A stretch of 64,000 nt of DNA from JAYZDF01 sp036337945 (GCA_036337945.1 JAYZDF010000030.1:12743-76742); one strand, 5' to 3'; shown: positions 41,986 to 51,674, counted from the stretch's first letter. Made by a program: numbers and translations. Notes: a model not told the origin generated them from the letters alone.

Positions 41986-44078
41986 ACCGTAAAGGTGTTT
42001 TTCTATTTCTTTCGTCCCTCATTATTGCACAGCAAGTTGCCTGCACAGACTCTCTTGTGGAGCCACTCCCACCATCAACCAAATGTTCAACCGTCGTTTG
42101 TCCGGACGATGGAAGTGTGTGTTCTGAAACTGATGGGCTATGCCACTGTGGTGATACTTTCGGTCCGGTTTGCTCCTCGAACGAAATTTGTTTCCCAGCC
42201 CAAAAAACGTGTCAGATGGTCCCTAAATGCACGCTTGGCACAAAATGGGAGTCTGGAAAACAAGCTTTCGTCGAACGTACTAAGGAATGGGGTCTTGAGG
42301 ACATTGGCGCTCAAGGCATTCGTTTAGCGTCAGGAGATTTCAACAACGATGGTTGGCCAGATCTCTTAATACGTAGCGGAGGAAACCGTGAAGAAGACTT
42401 GAGCGCTGAGGGAACACGTCGCTCTTGGCTACTGCTGAATGATACTGCCGGAGGTTTCCGCGATATAACGAAAGATTCTAGAATTCGGGCATTTAGAACT
42501 TCTCAGGACCCAAACATTGGGCGACCAGGAGAAGTCGTGGCCTTCGCTGATGTCGACAATGACGGCACGCTCGATGTTTTCACTGGAATGACAACGAAGA
42601 CGGAAAATAGCTATCCTGGAGCAACGAGCGAGGTGATGCTGAATGACGGTAAAGGTACGTTCTCGTTCGCCGATATTGATAGCGAAGCTCGAGCTGAGTT
42701 TTCAGAGGATGCTGTCGCGGGTGCATCGTTCGTGGACTACGATCGTGACGGCAATATCGATTTATGGCTAGGGCAGACGGGATACACACCGAAAGGAACC
42801 AACGCACTGACCGTCCTTCAGGACCGCCTTCTTCGCGGCAACGGACTCGGCTTCTTTTCGGATGTCACAAATGACACAGGTCTTGTAACTGAGCCGTGGT
42901 CAGACGTCGCTGCTCTCAATGAGGGACGCGCGCATAGTCGATCTTGGTCTAGTTTAGCATGCGACCTCAACAACGATGGAACGGCAGAATTGTTGTCGTC
43001 ATCATATGGCCGAGCACCAAATCTCCTGTGGCAAGGAAAGAACGAAAACGGTGTTGTGAGTTTCACGAACCGGTCTGTGATTTCTGGATATGCCTTCGAT
43101 GATCAACAAGACTGGAGCGATAATGAATTTGCCAAATGTTTCTGCGAGGCGAATCCGATGGCCTCCGGTTGTGGTCAAGTGCCTGCTCCCAGAATTCGCT
43201 GCCCTATGAATTCAGGCTGGAGTCATACTCGTGATCGAGAGCCTTTTCGACTTGGTGGTAATAGCGGGACGACCGTATGTGCGGACATTAATAATGACGG
43301 ATATTTTGATCTTCTAACTACAGAAATCACTCATTGGTGGGCTGGTCAGAATTCAGACTTTTCTCAATTATTGCTCAACGAGGGCTCCGCAGATGTTTCC
43401 TTCCGCCGGTTAGACAACTCAAGAATAGGCTTGTCTCGCAGTAATGGGGCCGTGAACTGGGATAATGGAGATATGACTGCTGCTGTGTTCGATTTCGATA
43501 ACGATGGTTGGCAGGATATCTATATAGGTGCATCTGATTATGCCGGAAATCGCGGGCTTTTGTACCATCAGTCTAAACCACTCGAGTTTTCGAACGTCTC
43601 AACGATGTATGGCATTGACCATAATAGAAGCCACGGACTCGCCGTTGCTGATTTTGATAGAGACGGAGACTTAGATATAATCGTCGGGCACTCACGCTCG
43701 CGTTGTGACGCAGCGAGACCAAACAACTGTTACGAAACGCGCCAAGTTCGGTTGTTCGAAAATGTCATCGGTGCTGCTGGTAACTGGGTCCAGCTTAGTC
43801 TCATTGGTGGAGACGGAACAAACCGAAAAGCGATCGGTGCAAGAGTGACACTAACTACGGACGATGCATCTCAATCTCGATATATTGATGGAGGGCACGG
43901 CCATTACGGAATTCAGCATGACGCACTGGTTCATTTTGGTCTTGGAAGCTTTTGCGAGGCCGAGGTGAAGATTACTTGGCCAGACAAACAACTATCAACG
44001 CAAACGTTCAACGTCGTAGCCGGATTTAGATATCGAATTGAGCAAGGTCAGCAGCCGACAATTTTGAATAGAGAATAG
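41982..44078 (+). CDS. lipoprotein with FG-GAP repeats and ASPIC/UnbV domain
   Basis: A 698-residue lipoprotein. The signal is short (VFLFLSSLIIAQQVAC) with lipobox VAC. A Cys-rich EGF-like segment (about 35-85) comes first. FG-GAP calcium loops then recur, for example DFNNDGWPDLL, DVDNDGTLDVF, DYDRDGNIDLW, DLNNDGTAELL, DFDNDGWQDIY and DFDRDGDLDII. The C-terminal about 90 residues are an ASPIC/UnbV domain (GTNRKAIGARVTL, then HFGLGSFCEAEVKITWP). The family occurs in cartilage acidic protein-like surface proteins of unknown role. The start ATG at 41982 overlaps the RluA stop (ATGA) and has GGAG upstream. A longer frame from 41925 exists but is a shadow. Confidence 0.87.
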   Translation: MNRKGVFLFLSSLIIAQQVACTDSLVEPLPPSTKCSTVVCPDDGSVCSETDGLCHCGDTFGPVCSSNEICFPAQKTCQMVPKCTLGTKWESGKQAFVERTKEWGLEDIGAQGIRLASGDFNNDGWPDLLIRSGGNREEDLSAEGTRRSWLLLNDTAGGFRDITKDSRIRAFRTSQDPNIGRPGEVVAFADVDNDGTLDVFTGMTTKTENSYPGATSEVMLNDGKGTFSFADIDSEARAEFSEDAVAGASFVDYDRDGNIDLWLGQTGYTPKGTNALTVLQDRLLRGNGLGFFSDVTNDTGLVTEPWSDVAALNEGRAHSRSWSSLACDLNNDGTAELLSSSYGRAPNLLWQGKNENGVVSFTNRSVISGYAFDDQQDWSDNEFAKCFCEANPMASGCGQVPAPRIRCPMNSGWSHTRDREPFRLGGNSGTTVCADINNDGYFDLLTTEITHWWAGQNSDFSQLLLNEGSADVSFRRLDNSRIGLSRSNGAVNWDNGDMTAAVFDFDNDGWQDIYIGASDYAGNRGLLYHQSKPLEFSNVSTMYGIDHNRSHGLAVADFDRDGDLDIIVGHSRSRCDAARPNNCYETRQVRLFENVIGAAGNWVQLSLIGGDGTNRKAIGARVTLTTDDASQSRYIDGGHGHYGIQHDALVHFGLGSFCEAEVKITWPDKQLSTQTFNVVAGFRYRIEQGQQPTILNRE

Positions 44079-44166
44079 TTCAGAGTCGGTAGGGTCTTAT
44101 CTGTGGCATATGGCTCAGGACTGTGCCAAACTGTTGGTAGAGACTGGATAGAATGGGTAACCTATC

Positions 44167-44526
44167 GTGACTATTGCAGACGAGCATCGTACAAATCCAC
44201 GCGTCTATTTCGAAGAGCATATTCCGCGTGTACTAGAAGAACGTACGCAGCTTCGAGAGAAGTTTTCCGGTGTTACTGCGTCGGCTTCTGTCGAAATAAC
44301 AGGACCAGAGGGTGGGGTTTGGAATATCAATATCGACGGTTCAAATATAACCGTTTCATCCGGCCGGAACCCCAATTCTACGTTCAATGTAGAGCTGTCT
44401 TTTGAGACGTTTCGTCAATTGCGCATGAAGACCTTGAGTCCCAAGAATGCATTCGTTCGGGGCAAAATTAAAATTTCTGGCAGTGTAACTACTGCTCTGA
44501 AACTTGCGGCAATGGTCAAGTCCTAG
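44167..44526 (+). CDS. SCP2-type sterol/lipid-carrier domain protein
   Basis: A 119-residue protein resembling the sterol carrier protein 2 fold: after an N-terminal helix, a beta sheet (ITGPEGGVWNINIDGSNITV) and the conserved region NSTFNVELSFETFRQLRMKT, then NAFVRGKIKISGSVTTALKL. Members bind fatty acids or other lipids without a single defined function. The start is GTG (44167). The 88 bp before it contain no other gene. It lies downstream of the surface lipoprotein and converges on the next gene. Confidence 0.7.
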   Translation: MTIADEHRTNPRVYFEEHIPRVLEERTQLREKFSGVTASASVEITGPEGGVWNINIDGSNITVSSGRNPNSTFNVELSFETFRQLRMKTLSPKNAFVRGKIKISGSVTTALKLAAMVKS

Positions 44527-44529
44527 TCC

Positions 44530-45165
44530 TTACTTGATTCTTCCCGGTTGAGGGCGATTAAGGAGTTCGCTCAATTTTTCTGGTTGCTTTTGAATTTTAC
44601 CACTAAGGTATGCTTGAAGTAATGACAGCCGGTCATGGCCAAAGAACACGAGGTTATCGACGGTAAAACTCGGAACGCCCCACACGCCGAGACCCAGGGC
44701 TTCTTTCGTATTAGATTTGAGCATGCTCCGGTACTGTCTGCTCGTTGCGACTTCTTCTGGGTCGTGCTCAATCCCTAGTTCTTTGAGACAAGCTCGCAAA
44801 TGGCCCAGATCCTCAAGGCTCTTTCCTTCTTCCCAAGCTAGCGAAAAGTACCGATGTACTAACGCTTTTCGTAGGGACTTATCTTCAACAGCACAAACCG
44901 ATCTGAGCGCGTAGATGGAATTGAACGGATGAGTTGGCGGGCCTTCAAAATTAAATCCGTAATGCTGGGCTAGCAATAAAGCGTCTTCAAGCCCGATTCG
45001 TCGTCGTTCAGGTATTTCGCCTGGTCCTGCAACTCCTCTTTTACTGAGAATACTTCCTAGGACAACAGGGCGGTAGTCGAGGTCGAGCTCTTGATAACGG
45101 GCTTGGATTAATTGACTCGCTATGTAGCTATATGGAGATAAAAAATCGAAATAGAAAACAGTCAT
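44530..45165 (-). CDS. 2-hydroxychromene-2-carboxylate isomerase / DsbA-like protein
   Basis: A 211-residue protein of the thioredoxin-like GST-kappa/HCCA-isomerase family. The N-terminal YFDFLSPYSYIASQLI and the proline of GVWGVPSFTVDNLVFFG (cis-Pro, VPSF) are typical. No CxxC is present, and the serine of LSPYS occupies its place, as in HCCA isomerases. Those act in naphthalene breakdown, but many family members are general glutathione-dependent enzymes. The start at 45165 begins the usual MTVFYFDF; the longer frame to 45213 adds only unlike residues. It follows a Ser/Thr kinase by 17 bp. Confidence 0.85.
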   Translation of the reverse strand: MTVFYFDFLSPYSYIASQLIQARYQELDLDYRPVVLGSILSKRGVAGPGEIPERRRIGLEDALLLAQHYGFNFEGPPTHPFNSIYALRSVCAVEDKSLRKALVHRYFSLAWEEGKSLEDLGHLRACLKELGIEHDPEEVATSRQYRSMLKSNTKEALGLGVWGVPSFTVDNLVFFGHDRLSLLQAYLSGKIQKQPEKLSELLNRPQPGRIK

Positions 45166-45182
45166 GGTGAATCTGAACAGCG

Positions 45183-46580
45183 CTATAAGCCTCGGAGGAA
45201 CCAGCCCAAGCAAAAACTTAGCCCCACCGACACTGCCACAATGATGAGTATGGTAGTCAAGGAGAACTTTGGCTCCGTGTGGGCTGGTACTTCTATTTTT
45301 GGTTCTTCATGCATTTGGTGTGGTCTCTTTACTAAAGGTATATAAGTATCAGATAACATTGCTTCGCTTTCGGACGTAAAGCCTATTGGCTCTTCAGATT
45401 TTTCATTGTTATCATCTTGATTTGCGGACGAAGGCTGCATGAGTTCATCTGCGAGTAGTGTGACTTCCGAATCAGCAACAGAGTCAATATATTGTTCAGT
45501 CGGCAAAGTCTTAAGTTTCTTACGAGACCGCTCAATATTATACGTAGTGGGCGCTTCATCCGTGGCAGCGACGTCGGAGCCTTCGCCATTGTGGGCTTGT
45601 ATTTGAGACGTACTCAGGTTTTCCAGCGTCTGGTCTGCTTCTCCTTCTCTCATCTTATTCACAATTTTTGCTAAGGAATCCGCAACTTCAAGCATCGAAG
45701 AAAAACGGTTCTCTGGAAGTTTCTCCAGGCAACGAGCCAGGACATTATTCAAATCTCCTTCGACATTTTGAAGTCCGGTGGATTCACGCACTCGAAGTTT
45801 GGGCATCGCTTTGTGTTTTATTTCATTAATCAGTTCAATGGTGTTTGCTGAGTTAAACGGCAAGCGACTGGATAAACAATGATAGAGTGCGACTCCTGTC
45901 CCCCATTGATCGACAGACCAGGTAAGCTCTGTCTCTTCACCAGATAACCTTCGAATGCTCTCAGGAGCCAAGGTTTGAATCGTCCCTATCATCACGCCTG
46001 TCGCGGTACTCTCTGAGAGGTTTTGGGTAACGAGGTTCTTTGCCACGCCAAAGTCGATGAGTTTTACACCATACTGGCCTTTTGATGGGTCATCGCAAAT
46101 GAAGATATTGGCACTCTTAATATCTCGATGTAGAATTCCCATGAGGTGAATGCCATGGAGGGTTTGGCAGACGCTGATGAAGGCCTTGAGGATTTCAATT
46201 CCTTCCATTTTTCCGAAAAGGTGCGACAAGTCTCGCCCCTCGAGAAGTTCCATTGTGTAGGCAATGATGTCTCTTTCTTCATCTTCTAGGACCTCTAAAA
46301 CCCGCACAACTCCGGGTAGGGTGGCTTTAGAAAGTACCCGTGCTTCGTCAAGAAAGCGCTGCGCTATACTTGGACCCTTCTTGCGAGGGTCCCGTCTTCG
46401 ATGTCTAGGATGTAATATCTTGACGGCGATATTTACACCGTTTTGCGCTCTTGCTCGCCAGACAGATGCAAATCCACCGCTTCCTAGTTTCTTTTCTAAT
46501 ACGTAGCCATGCAGGTCTATCCCAGCCCTGATTTCACCAAGGTCATCGATTGAGTGCCGACTTCGAGGTATTCTGGCCAT
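45183..46580 (-). CDS. membrane-bound eukaryotic-like Ser/Thr protein kinase
   Basis: A 465-residue protein. The kinase domain (about 26-310) is complete: glycine loop GSGGFASVW (34-42), lysine in IAVKIL (54), catalytic HRDIKSANI (151-159), DFG (176-178), and APE in TLAPESIRR. It is followed by an acidic linker (about 310-440) and a single C-terminal membrane helix (TILIIVAVSVGLSFCLGWFL), leaving only a short tail outside the cytoplasm. This is a normal layout for the deltaproteobacterial PknB-like group, but without PASTA or other sensor domain. Targets unknown; the disordered protein at 20551-22257 is one thing worth checking. Confidence 0.92.
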   Translation of the reverse strand: MARIPRSRHSIDDLGEIRAGIDLHGYVLEKKLGSGGFASVWRARAQNGVNIAVKILHPRHRRRDPRKKGPSIAQRFLDEARVLSKATLPGVVRVLEVLEDEERDIIAYTMELLEGRDLSHLFGKMEGIEILKAFISVCQTLHGIHLMGILHRDIKSANIFICDDPSKGQYGVKLIDFGVAKNLVTQNLSESTATGVMIGTIQTLAPESIRRLSGEETELTWSVDQWGTGVALYHCLSSRLPFNSANTIELINEIKHKAMPKLRVRESTGLQNVEGDLNNVLARCLEKLPENRFSSMLEVADSLAKIVNKMREGEADQTLENLSTSQIQAHNGEGSDVAATDEAPTTYNIERSRKKLKTLPTEQYIDSVADSEVTLLADELMQPSSANQDDNNEKSEEPIGFTSESEAMLSDTYIPLVKRPHQMHEEPKIEVPAHTEPKFSLTTILIIVAVSVGLSFCLGWFLRGL

Positions 46581-46629
46581 AACTTCCTGCAGCCCAACTA
46601 TACAAGCGAGCTGATTAAAGGTCTAATTC

Positions 46630-47886
46630 ATGACCGTAATAATGAACAGCAAACAATTGATTGGAAGTATATGGGTCTGCGCAGCCCTTACAAGCACCCA
46701 AGTGTTCTCTTTCGATACAGCTTTCGCGCAAGTACGGCCAACTCAGAGCAGACTGAATGCCGCAGCTATCCAAGGATTCTATGAGCTTCTTGAAACTACA
46801 GATATTACACTGGTCGAAAGCGGCAGCGATGGCCGCCCTTGGCAGGTCCTAATTCTTGCTGCGGTTGAAGCGAGTCCAAAGAGAGTCTTTGACGTTATCG
46901 CTGATGTTTCGAATTATCCGAAATTTTTGCAATCTGTCTCTTCTTCAAAAGTTCTAAAGAGAAATCGTGGAATGGAGTTGAGCAGTTGGGCCCTCAACGT
47001 TCCAGTTTTAGGGCTACGAGGAAAGCGTGCGATGCGACCTCAACCTCCCGGCGTGATCGAGTTCCGGGGAGTCAGCGGACACTTCAAACAGCATCGAGAG
47101 AGATGGGAGGTTTATCCTCACAGCTCTCCTAATCGGGCGATTGTTGCGATGTATCGATCGGTAGACCTAAAGAAAAATGGTGGCTTTCTTTTGAAGACTT
47201 TGCTCACCTTAGAGCCTTCGATCGAGCACGGTATGTATGCCGCAGCGAGCTTCGTCCAGCTTGAAGACTTGCGCCGCTACCTTGAAAAGAAGCCCAAGGC
47301 CAAGCCCGGTAAGCATAAAGGCCCAATGCCAAGCTTCCAAGAACAGCTTTCATCTACGAAGCTGCAGACGTTGATGCCATTGCTGAAAAGAGGGGAGGTG
47401 AGTCTTATTTACTCGAATGATGACGGCTCATTTCAGCAATCGACTGTGCTGACTATTGTAAATGCCCCGCGAGAAAAAGTGATTGAGATTGCGCATGACG
47501 CGGATAAATATCCGGAGTTTGTCCCCAACTTAGAACGCTATACGCTCGAAAAAAGCGACAAAGGCTACAACGTAATTGACTACGAAATTGACTTACCTCT
47601 GATGAATGTAGAGGGGCTCATGAAAATGAAAATTGGCGCTTCTCAGTCTGTGGCTATGGACGCGTTGAAGGGGGATATCGAGCGAGGGAGATGGCTTTGG
47701 ACTTTTGGTAGCTTGAATGAAGAAGCAACCATCATTGCTCACTATTCTTATGTCGATATTACGAAAGCAAGTTGGTTCATAAGTAAACTGGTCGAGATTC
47801 AGCCTTTGTTTGAGCATGGTTCCGTGACCGCCTTAAGCATGGTGCAGGTTCGTGCAATCAAAGAGCGTTCTGAGGGAAAAAGGTAA
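46630..47886 (+). CDS. secreted protein with two START/SRPBCC-type domains
   Basis: A 418-residue protein. A signal peptide (about 5-30) ends near SFDTAFAQ. Two START/SRPBCC-type (coenzyme-Q-binding/polyketide-cyclase-like) modules follow, about 55-225 and about 245-410. Each begins with a strand-turn-helix pattern as in VEASPKRVFDVIADVSNYPKF and VNAPREKVIEIAHDADKYPEF. Each ends with matching stretches, LLTLEPSIEHGMYAAASFVQ and LVEIQPLFEHGSVTALSMVQ. Such domains form a hydrophobic cavity for lipids. It is unusual to find two in one exported protein. The start at 46630 has AAAGG 8 bp before it. Confidence 0.82.
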   Translation: MTVIMNSKQLIGSIWVCAALTSTQVFSFDTAFAQVRPTQSRLNAAAIQGFYELLETTDITLVESGSDGRPWQVLILAAVEASPKRVFDVIADVSNYPKFLQSVSSSKVLKRNRGMELSSWALNVPVLGLRGKRAMRPQPPGVIEFRGVSGHFKQHRERWEVYPHSSPNRAIVAMYRSVDLKKNGGFLLKTLLTLEPSIEHGMYAAASFVQLEDLRRYLEKKPKAKPGKHKGPMPSFQEQLSSTKLQTLMPLLKRGEVSLIYSNDDGSFQQSTVLTIVNAPREKVIEIAHDADKYPEFVPNLERYTLEKSDKGYNVIDYEIDLPLMNVEGLMKMKIGASQSVAMDALKGDIERGRWLWTFGSLNEEATIIAHYSYVDITKASWFISKLVEIQPLFEHGSVTALSMVQVRAIKERSEGKR

Positions 47887-47909
47887 ATAACAGCAGCGTG
47901 TTTGGAAAT

Positions 47910-49157
47910 CTAGGACTGCGCCTCACTCCAAGGGGCTACCCAATATAGCAATACCATTCCGGGAATGGCCAAAATTCCGCAAATGATAAAGAATGTCGTG
48001 TAACCCGTGCTCGCGATAATGAAACCGGTACTCGCATTAGCGATAGTGCGCGGTACTCCCATGAGGCTGGTTAGTAAGGCGAGCTGAGTCGCCGTATATC
48101 TCGTATCAGTACTCTTAGCCATAAAGGCTACGAATGCGGCGGTTCCCAAACCAACCCCTAAATATTCAGCGCTCACTACGATAAAGAGCCAGGTTCGATT
48201 GGCACCGATTTCTGATAAGGCCGCGAATCCAAATATTGTGATGAGTTGAATAAAACCAAAGACCCACAAGGAGCGATTAATTCCGATTTTGATCATCACA
48301 ATGCCGCCAAGTGTACCTCCGGCAATAGAAGACCAAAGTGCGGCTACTTTGGCCACGGTACCAATTTCAGTTTTTGTGAACCCAAGGTCCAAATAAAAAG
48401 GAGTTGCGAGCGCTGTAGCCATATTATCACCCAGTTTGTATAACAAGATGAACGAAAGCAGCCCGATCGCAGACTTTGTGTCTTTCCGTTGGAAAAACTC
48501 GCGGAAAGGTTCGACGACTGCCGACTTGAAAGACTTTGGGGGTGGGGCAGCGATTGTCGGTTCAGGCATGAACCAAGTTGTAGCGATACCAATGAGCATG
48601 AAGACCGCTACGACAATATGAACTTGTGACCAGGGGATTTGATCTGCAAGAATGAGAGCAAGAGAACCCGGAACGAGAGATGATAGCCGATAGGCATTGA
48701 CGAACATACTATTTCCAAATCCTAATTCTTCGTCGGGAAGGATTTCACGCCGATAAGCGTCGAGAACGATATCTTGGCTGGCACTAAAAAGAGCCACAAG
48801 TCCAACCACTGCAGCGATAGACCATATTTCTGTCTGTGGCTCGAATAGGCCAAAGAGCATCAACGAGATCAGCAGACCTACCTGAGTGAGCAATGCCCAG
48901 CCTCTTCTTCGGCCGAGAAATGGAGGAACGATTCTGTCTGTGAGTGGGGACCACAGAAATTTCCAAGTATACGGAAAGCTCACCAGAGAAAGAAGACCAA
49001 TTGTCTCAATGTCCACGCCCGTGTCACGAAGCCAGGCGGGTATCATCTGGAATAGAACATATAGAGGCATCCCGGAAGTGAAGCCCGTAAAAATGCAAAT
49101 CAGGATTCTGGTGTTGAGAATAGAACTCCAGATGCTTTTCTTGCTGTTGTTCTCCAT
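47910..49157 (-). CDS. AmpG-like muropeptide transporter (MFS)
   Basis: A 415-residue 12-helix membrane protein of the major facilitator superfamily. The AmpG/ACATN-type opening is seen in GFTSGMPLYVLFQMIPAWLR and the conserved loop in FPYTWKFLWSPLTDRI, followed by QDIVLDAYRREIL, which is typical of AmpG. AmpG carries anhydromuropeptides back into the cytoplasm for recycling. It is the last gene of a three-gene minus-strand cluster with a protease and an esterase, spaced 28 bp. The role in cell-wall recycling fits the other envelope genes nearby. Confidence 0.87.
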   Translation of the reverse strand: MENNSKKSIWSSILNTRILICIFTGFTSGMPLYVLFQMIPAWLRDTGVDIETIGLLSLVSFPYTWKFLWSPLTDRIVPPFLGRRRGWALLTQVGLLISLMLFGLFEPQTEIWSIAAVVGLVALFSASQDIVLDAYRREILPDEELGFGNSMFVNAYRLSSLVPGSLALILADQIPWSQVHIVVAVFMLIGIATTWFMPEPTIAAPPPKSFKSAVVEPFREFFQRKDTKSAIGLLSFILLYKLGDNMATALATPFYLDLGFTKTEIGTVAKVAALWSSIAGGTLGGIVMIKIGINRSLWVFGFIQLITIFGFAALSEIGANRTWLFIVVSAEYLGVGLGTAAFVAFMAKSTDTRYTATQLALLTSLMGVPRTIANASTGFIIASTGYTTFFIICGILAIPGMVLLYWVAPWSEAQS

Positions 49158-49185
49158 TTCTGCCGGTTTTTAGACCGACGTAAGC

Positions 49186-50595
49186 CTATGCTGACTTCCG
49201 TTGCTTTTGCAAGGCGATGTCCTTGAGGTCAGAAGAGTAACCAGCGTGAATATTGTATCGTTCTAAGATTTCTAGGCCTGCGTTGTTTGCTTGCTCTGCA
49301 TGGAGTACTACATGAGTGCCAATAGATGTTTCAATATCTACGATCGTTTCGGATGACCGCAAGACTTCGAAGAGTTGACGAAGATCTCGAATCGTCACTC
49401 CGTTAACTTTGTTGACTGCAACATTATACGTCTCTTCGTATCCAACGTTTACCTCATGTGCGAGCACGCGGCTGATAATCACCACTTCTTTACGTTCCTT
49501 AGAAGGAATACCAAAATAGTATTCATAAAGAAATTCTTTAGGTGCGCGGTCCCACCAATCGTCCCAACATCGGAGAAAATCACGACAAAGTATTTGAAAC
49601 ACGAATCCGCCGAAGATGAAGTAAGAGGGCGCTGTTTCATACTGGTTCAGTGGAACAAGCATTTCATACTTTCTTAGTTTCGTGCTGAGCGTCATTTGTT
49701 TGCCGTTTCTTATCAGGTCAAAGGAGAGCTCCTCTCCTACCAAATATTCGCCCAATACAACGGGATACTCGGTCCGAAATTCACCTTTGTAGCGAATCGT
49801 ACCGTTGTTATCGATCTGGTACTGATCAATCGCTGTGATGACATCTCCTTCTTGAAGTACGCCCTCACAAGAATTATCCGGCGCTACTTCTGTTACAAGC
49901 AGGCCCGTCTGAGCTGATTTTAGGCCCAAATGTTTACGCAACGAGGCATTTTCTAGTTTTTGTGTCCGAATACCGAGACCAGGCACATTCGTGACACGAG
50001 CGTTCCCTTTGCCTCTCAGAAATTGACGGATGAGCGGCGTGGGTACCACTTCTCCAATACTCTGTGCGTTTCTGAGACCTTGAAAAGCAAGGCCTACAAC
50101 TTCACCACCCTTAAAAACGGGCCCGCCACTATTACCTTCGTTGATAGCCGCGTCGACTGTGACTGCAAGCAAGTGACGTTGCGAGTGGCTGTATTCTTGG
50201 ACTTCAATCCGAGAAACCACTCCCTCTGTGATTGAGAAATCTTCACCACCAATAGGAAAGCCTACGACGGATACTCGATCTCTGTGATTCGGTAAGGCAC
50301 CGATTTCGGCGGGTACAATCCCTTCCATAAAGTGGGGAGACTCGACTCGAAGCAGTGCGAGGTCACTATCGTGGCAAACCGCTTCGACGTGCGCTGTGAA
50401 CTTTTCACTTGAAGAGCATTTCTGTACCTGCACGAAGGTTGCATTAGCGACGACGTGAGCGCTTGTGAGCAATAGCGCCGCGTCGATGACGACGCCTGAG
50501 CCCGTACCTCCGTTTGGACTGAGTGACTGCCAGGGGCACCCAAAATCATAGGCTTGACTGGTAGCGAATACTTTAACGACAGCTGAATATTCCAT
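49186..50595 (-). CDS. HtrA/Deg-like serine protease without signal peptide
   Basis: A 469-residue trypsin-like protease. The catalytic triad is clear: His47 in LLTSAHVV, Asp78 in HDSDLALLRV, Ser156 in NEGNSGGPV. A PDZ domain follows (about 205-300, GLGIRTQKLENASLRKHLG and DVITAIDQYQI) and a second PDZ-like region at the C-terminus (about 360-455, VNKVNGVTIRDLRQLFEVL). The layout resembles the plant DEG9-type subgroup more than DegP. There is no N-terminal hydrophobic segment, so it may act in the cytoplasm. It begins 6 bp after the upstream esterase stop. Confidence 0.87.
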   Translation of the reverse strand: MEYSAVVKVFATSQAYDFGCPWQSLSPNGGTGSGVVIDAALLLTSAHVVANATFVQVQKCSSSEKFTAHVEAVCHDSDLALLRVESPHFMEGIVPAEIGALPNHRDRVSVVGFPIGGEDFSITEGVVSRIEVQEYSHSQRHLLAVTVDAAINEGNSGGPVFKGGEVVGLAFQGLRNAQSIGEVVPTPLIRQFLRGKGNARVTNVPGLGIRTQKLENASLRKHLGLKSAQTGLLVTEVAPDNSCEGVLQEGDVITAIDQYQIDNNGTIRYKGEFRTEYPVVLGEYLVGEELSFDLIRNGKQMTLSTKLRKYEMLVPLNQYETAPSYFIFGGFVFQILCRDFLRCWDDWWDRAPKEFLYEYYFGIPSKERKEVVIISRVLAHEVNVGYEETYNVAVNKVNGVTIRDLRQLFEVLRSSETIVDIETSIGTHVVLHAEQANNAGLEILERYNIHAGYSSDLKDIALQKQRKSA

Positions 50596-50601
50596 GGTCT
50601 A

Positions 50602-51585
50602 TTACGTGTGACTCCCTGAAGAAGTGTGAGCTTTCACAAAATGACCAATTTCGGCAATCGCTTCTTTGCTCGCGGGAACGAGAGTGGCCAAGAAGTGCCA
50701 AACGTGAATCATTCCTTCCCATTCTTGGTACTGAACGTCCGCTCCCGCGGCGGTCGCTCTTTTGGCTAATTCGGCAATATCGTCTCGGAGCGTTTCTGCG
50801 CCACCTGCCTGAAGTAGGAGGGGAGGGAACTGGTCGAAATCTCCGTAAATTGGTGAAACATAGGGCTTTTTTGCCTCATCAGAGTTTACGTAAGCCTGAC
50901 GCCAACCGGCATCAAATTGTGGGCCTACATAGTCAAAATCTGCGTTTTCCGCGTGGCTTTTACGTTTCGACGCCAAGTCTACCCACGGCGAAATTCCGAC
51001 ACAGGCTGCGGGTACAGGTTGTTTCTCTGCAATGGCCTTCAAGATACTAACTAAAGCTAAGTTTCCTCCTGCCGAGTCTCCCGCGACCACCGTATTTTCT
51101 GGAGCGTGACCGGTACGCCACAAGTAATTCATTACTTTTTCGGCGTCTTCGACAGCACAAGGAAATGGATGTTCTGGCGCAAGACGATAATCAACGGCGA
51201 GGGTGCGACAGCCGCTCGCTTGCGCAATTCGAGCAATAAGCTCCTTGTGCGTATCGATGGAGCAGATACAGTAGCCGCCCCCGTGCCAGTAGAGCAGTGT
51301 GCCGTTGCTTGAGGTCCGAGCCGGAGTGAACCAACAGGCTCTGAGGCCTTCGATTTCTAACCAGCTTTCAAGAACTTGGCTTGGAAATGGATTTGGGCGC
51401 GCAAGATTCTGGTAAAAAGCACGTTGCTCCTCGAAGCTCATTTTTACTACACGCTTCATATTGTTGCGGAACAACTGCGATGCAAGCTTCATCGAAAAGT
51501 CCCAGCTTGGATGACTGCGCCGACCTAAAATGCGCCTTTTTCCGAGGCTGAACAGGCTGCGGATTAGATTCCATGCGAGACTCAT
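50602..51585 (-). CDS. alpha/beta hydrolase of the hormone-sensitive lipase group
   Basis: A 327-residue esterase/lipase-type hydrolase. The oxyanion-hole HGGGY is at 101-105, the nucleophile Ser171 in AGDSAGGN, and the acid/base residues in the region AGGAETLRDD and GMIHVWHFL. These are the signature features of the HSL family (family IV esterases), which act on short-chain acyl esters and related substrates. Length is usual. It is the first gene of the esterase, protease, AmpG cluster. Confidence 0.93.
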   Translation of the reverse strand: MSLAWNLIRSLFSLGKRRILGRRSHPSWDFSMKLASQLFRNNMKRVVKMSFEEQRAFYQNLARPNPFPSQVLESWLEIEGLRACWFTPARTSSNGTLLYWHGGGYCICSIDTHKELIARIAQASGCRTLAVDYRLAPEHPFPCAVEDAEKVMNYLWRTGHAPENTVVAGDSAGGNLALVSILKAIAEKQPVPAACVGISPWVDLASKRKSHAENADFDYVGPQFDAGWRQAYVNSDEAKKPYVSPIYGDFDQFPPLLLQAGGAETLRDDIAELAKRATAAGADVQYQEWEGMIHVWHFLATLVPASKEAIAEIGHFVKAHTSSGSHT

Positions 51586-51661
51586 ACTGGCTATATGTCT
51601 ACACGAGGAAAGGCTTACAGCCGATACGATAAATTGTTTTTAGGGGTAAACTAGTATTTTG

Positions 51662-51674
51662 TGAGTTAAACTCA
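51662..51674. promoter_or_regulatory. short palindrome in divergent promoter region
   Basis: TGAGTT and AACTCA, one base apart, form a perfect 6+6 inverted repeat in the 167-bp gap between the esterase (minus) and the SLC12 fusion (plus). The surroundings are AT-rich. It could be an operator for either gene. Confidence 0.3.
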
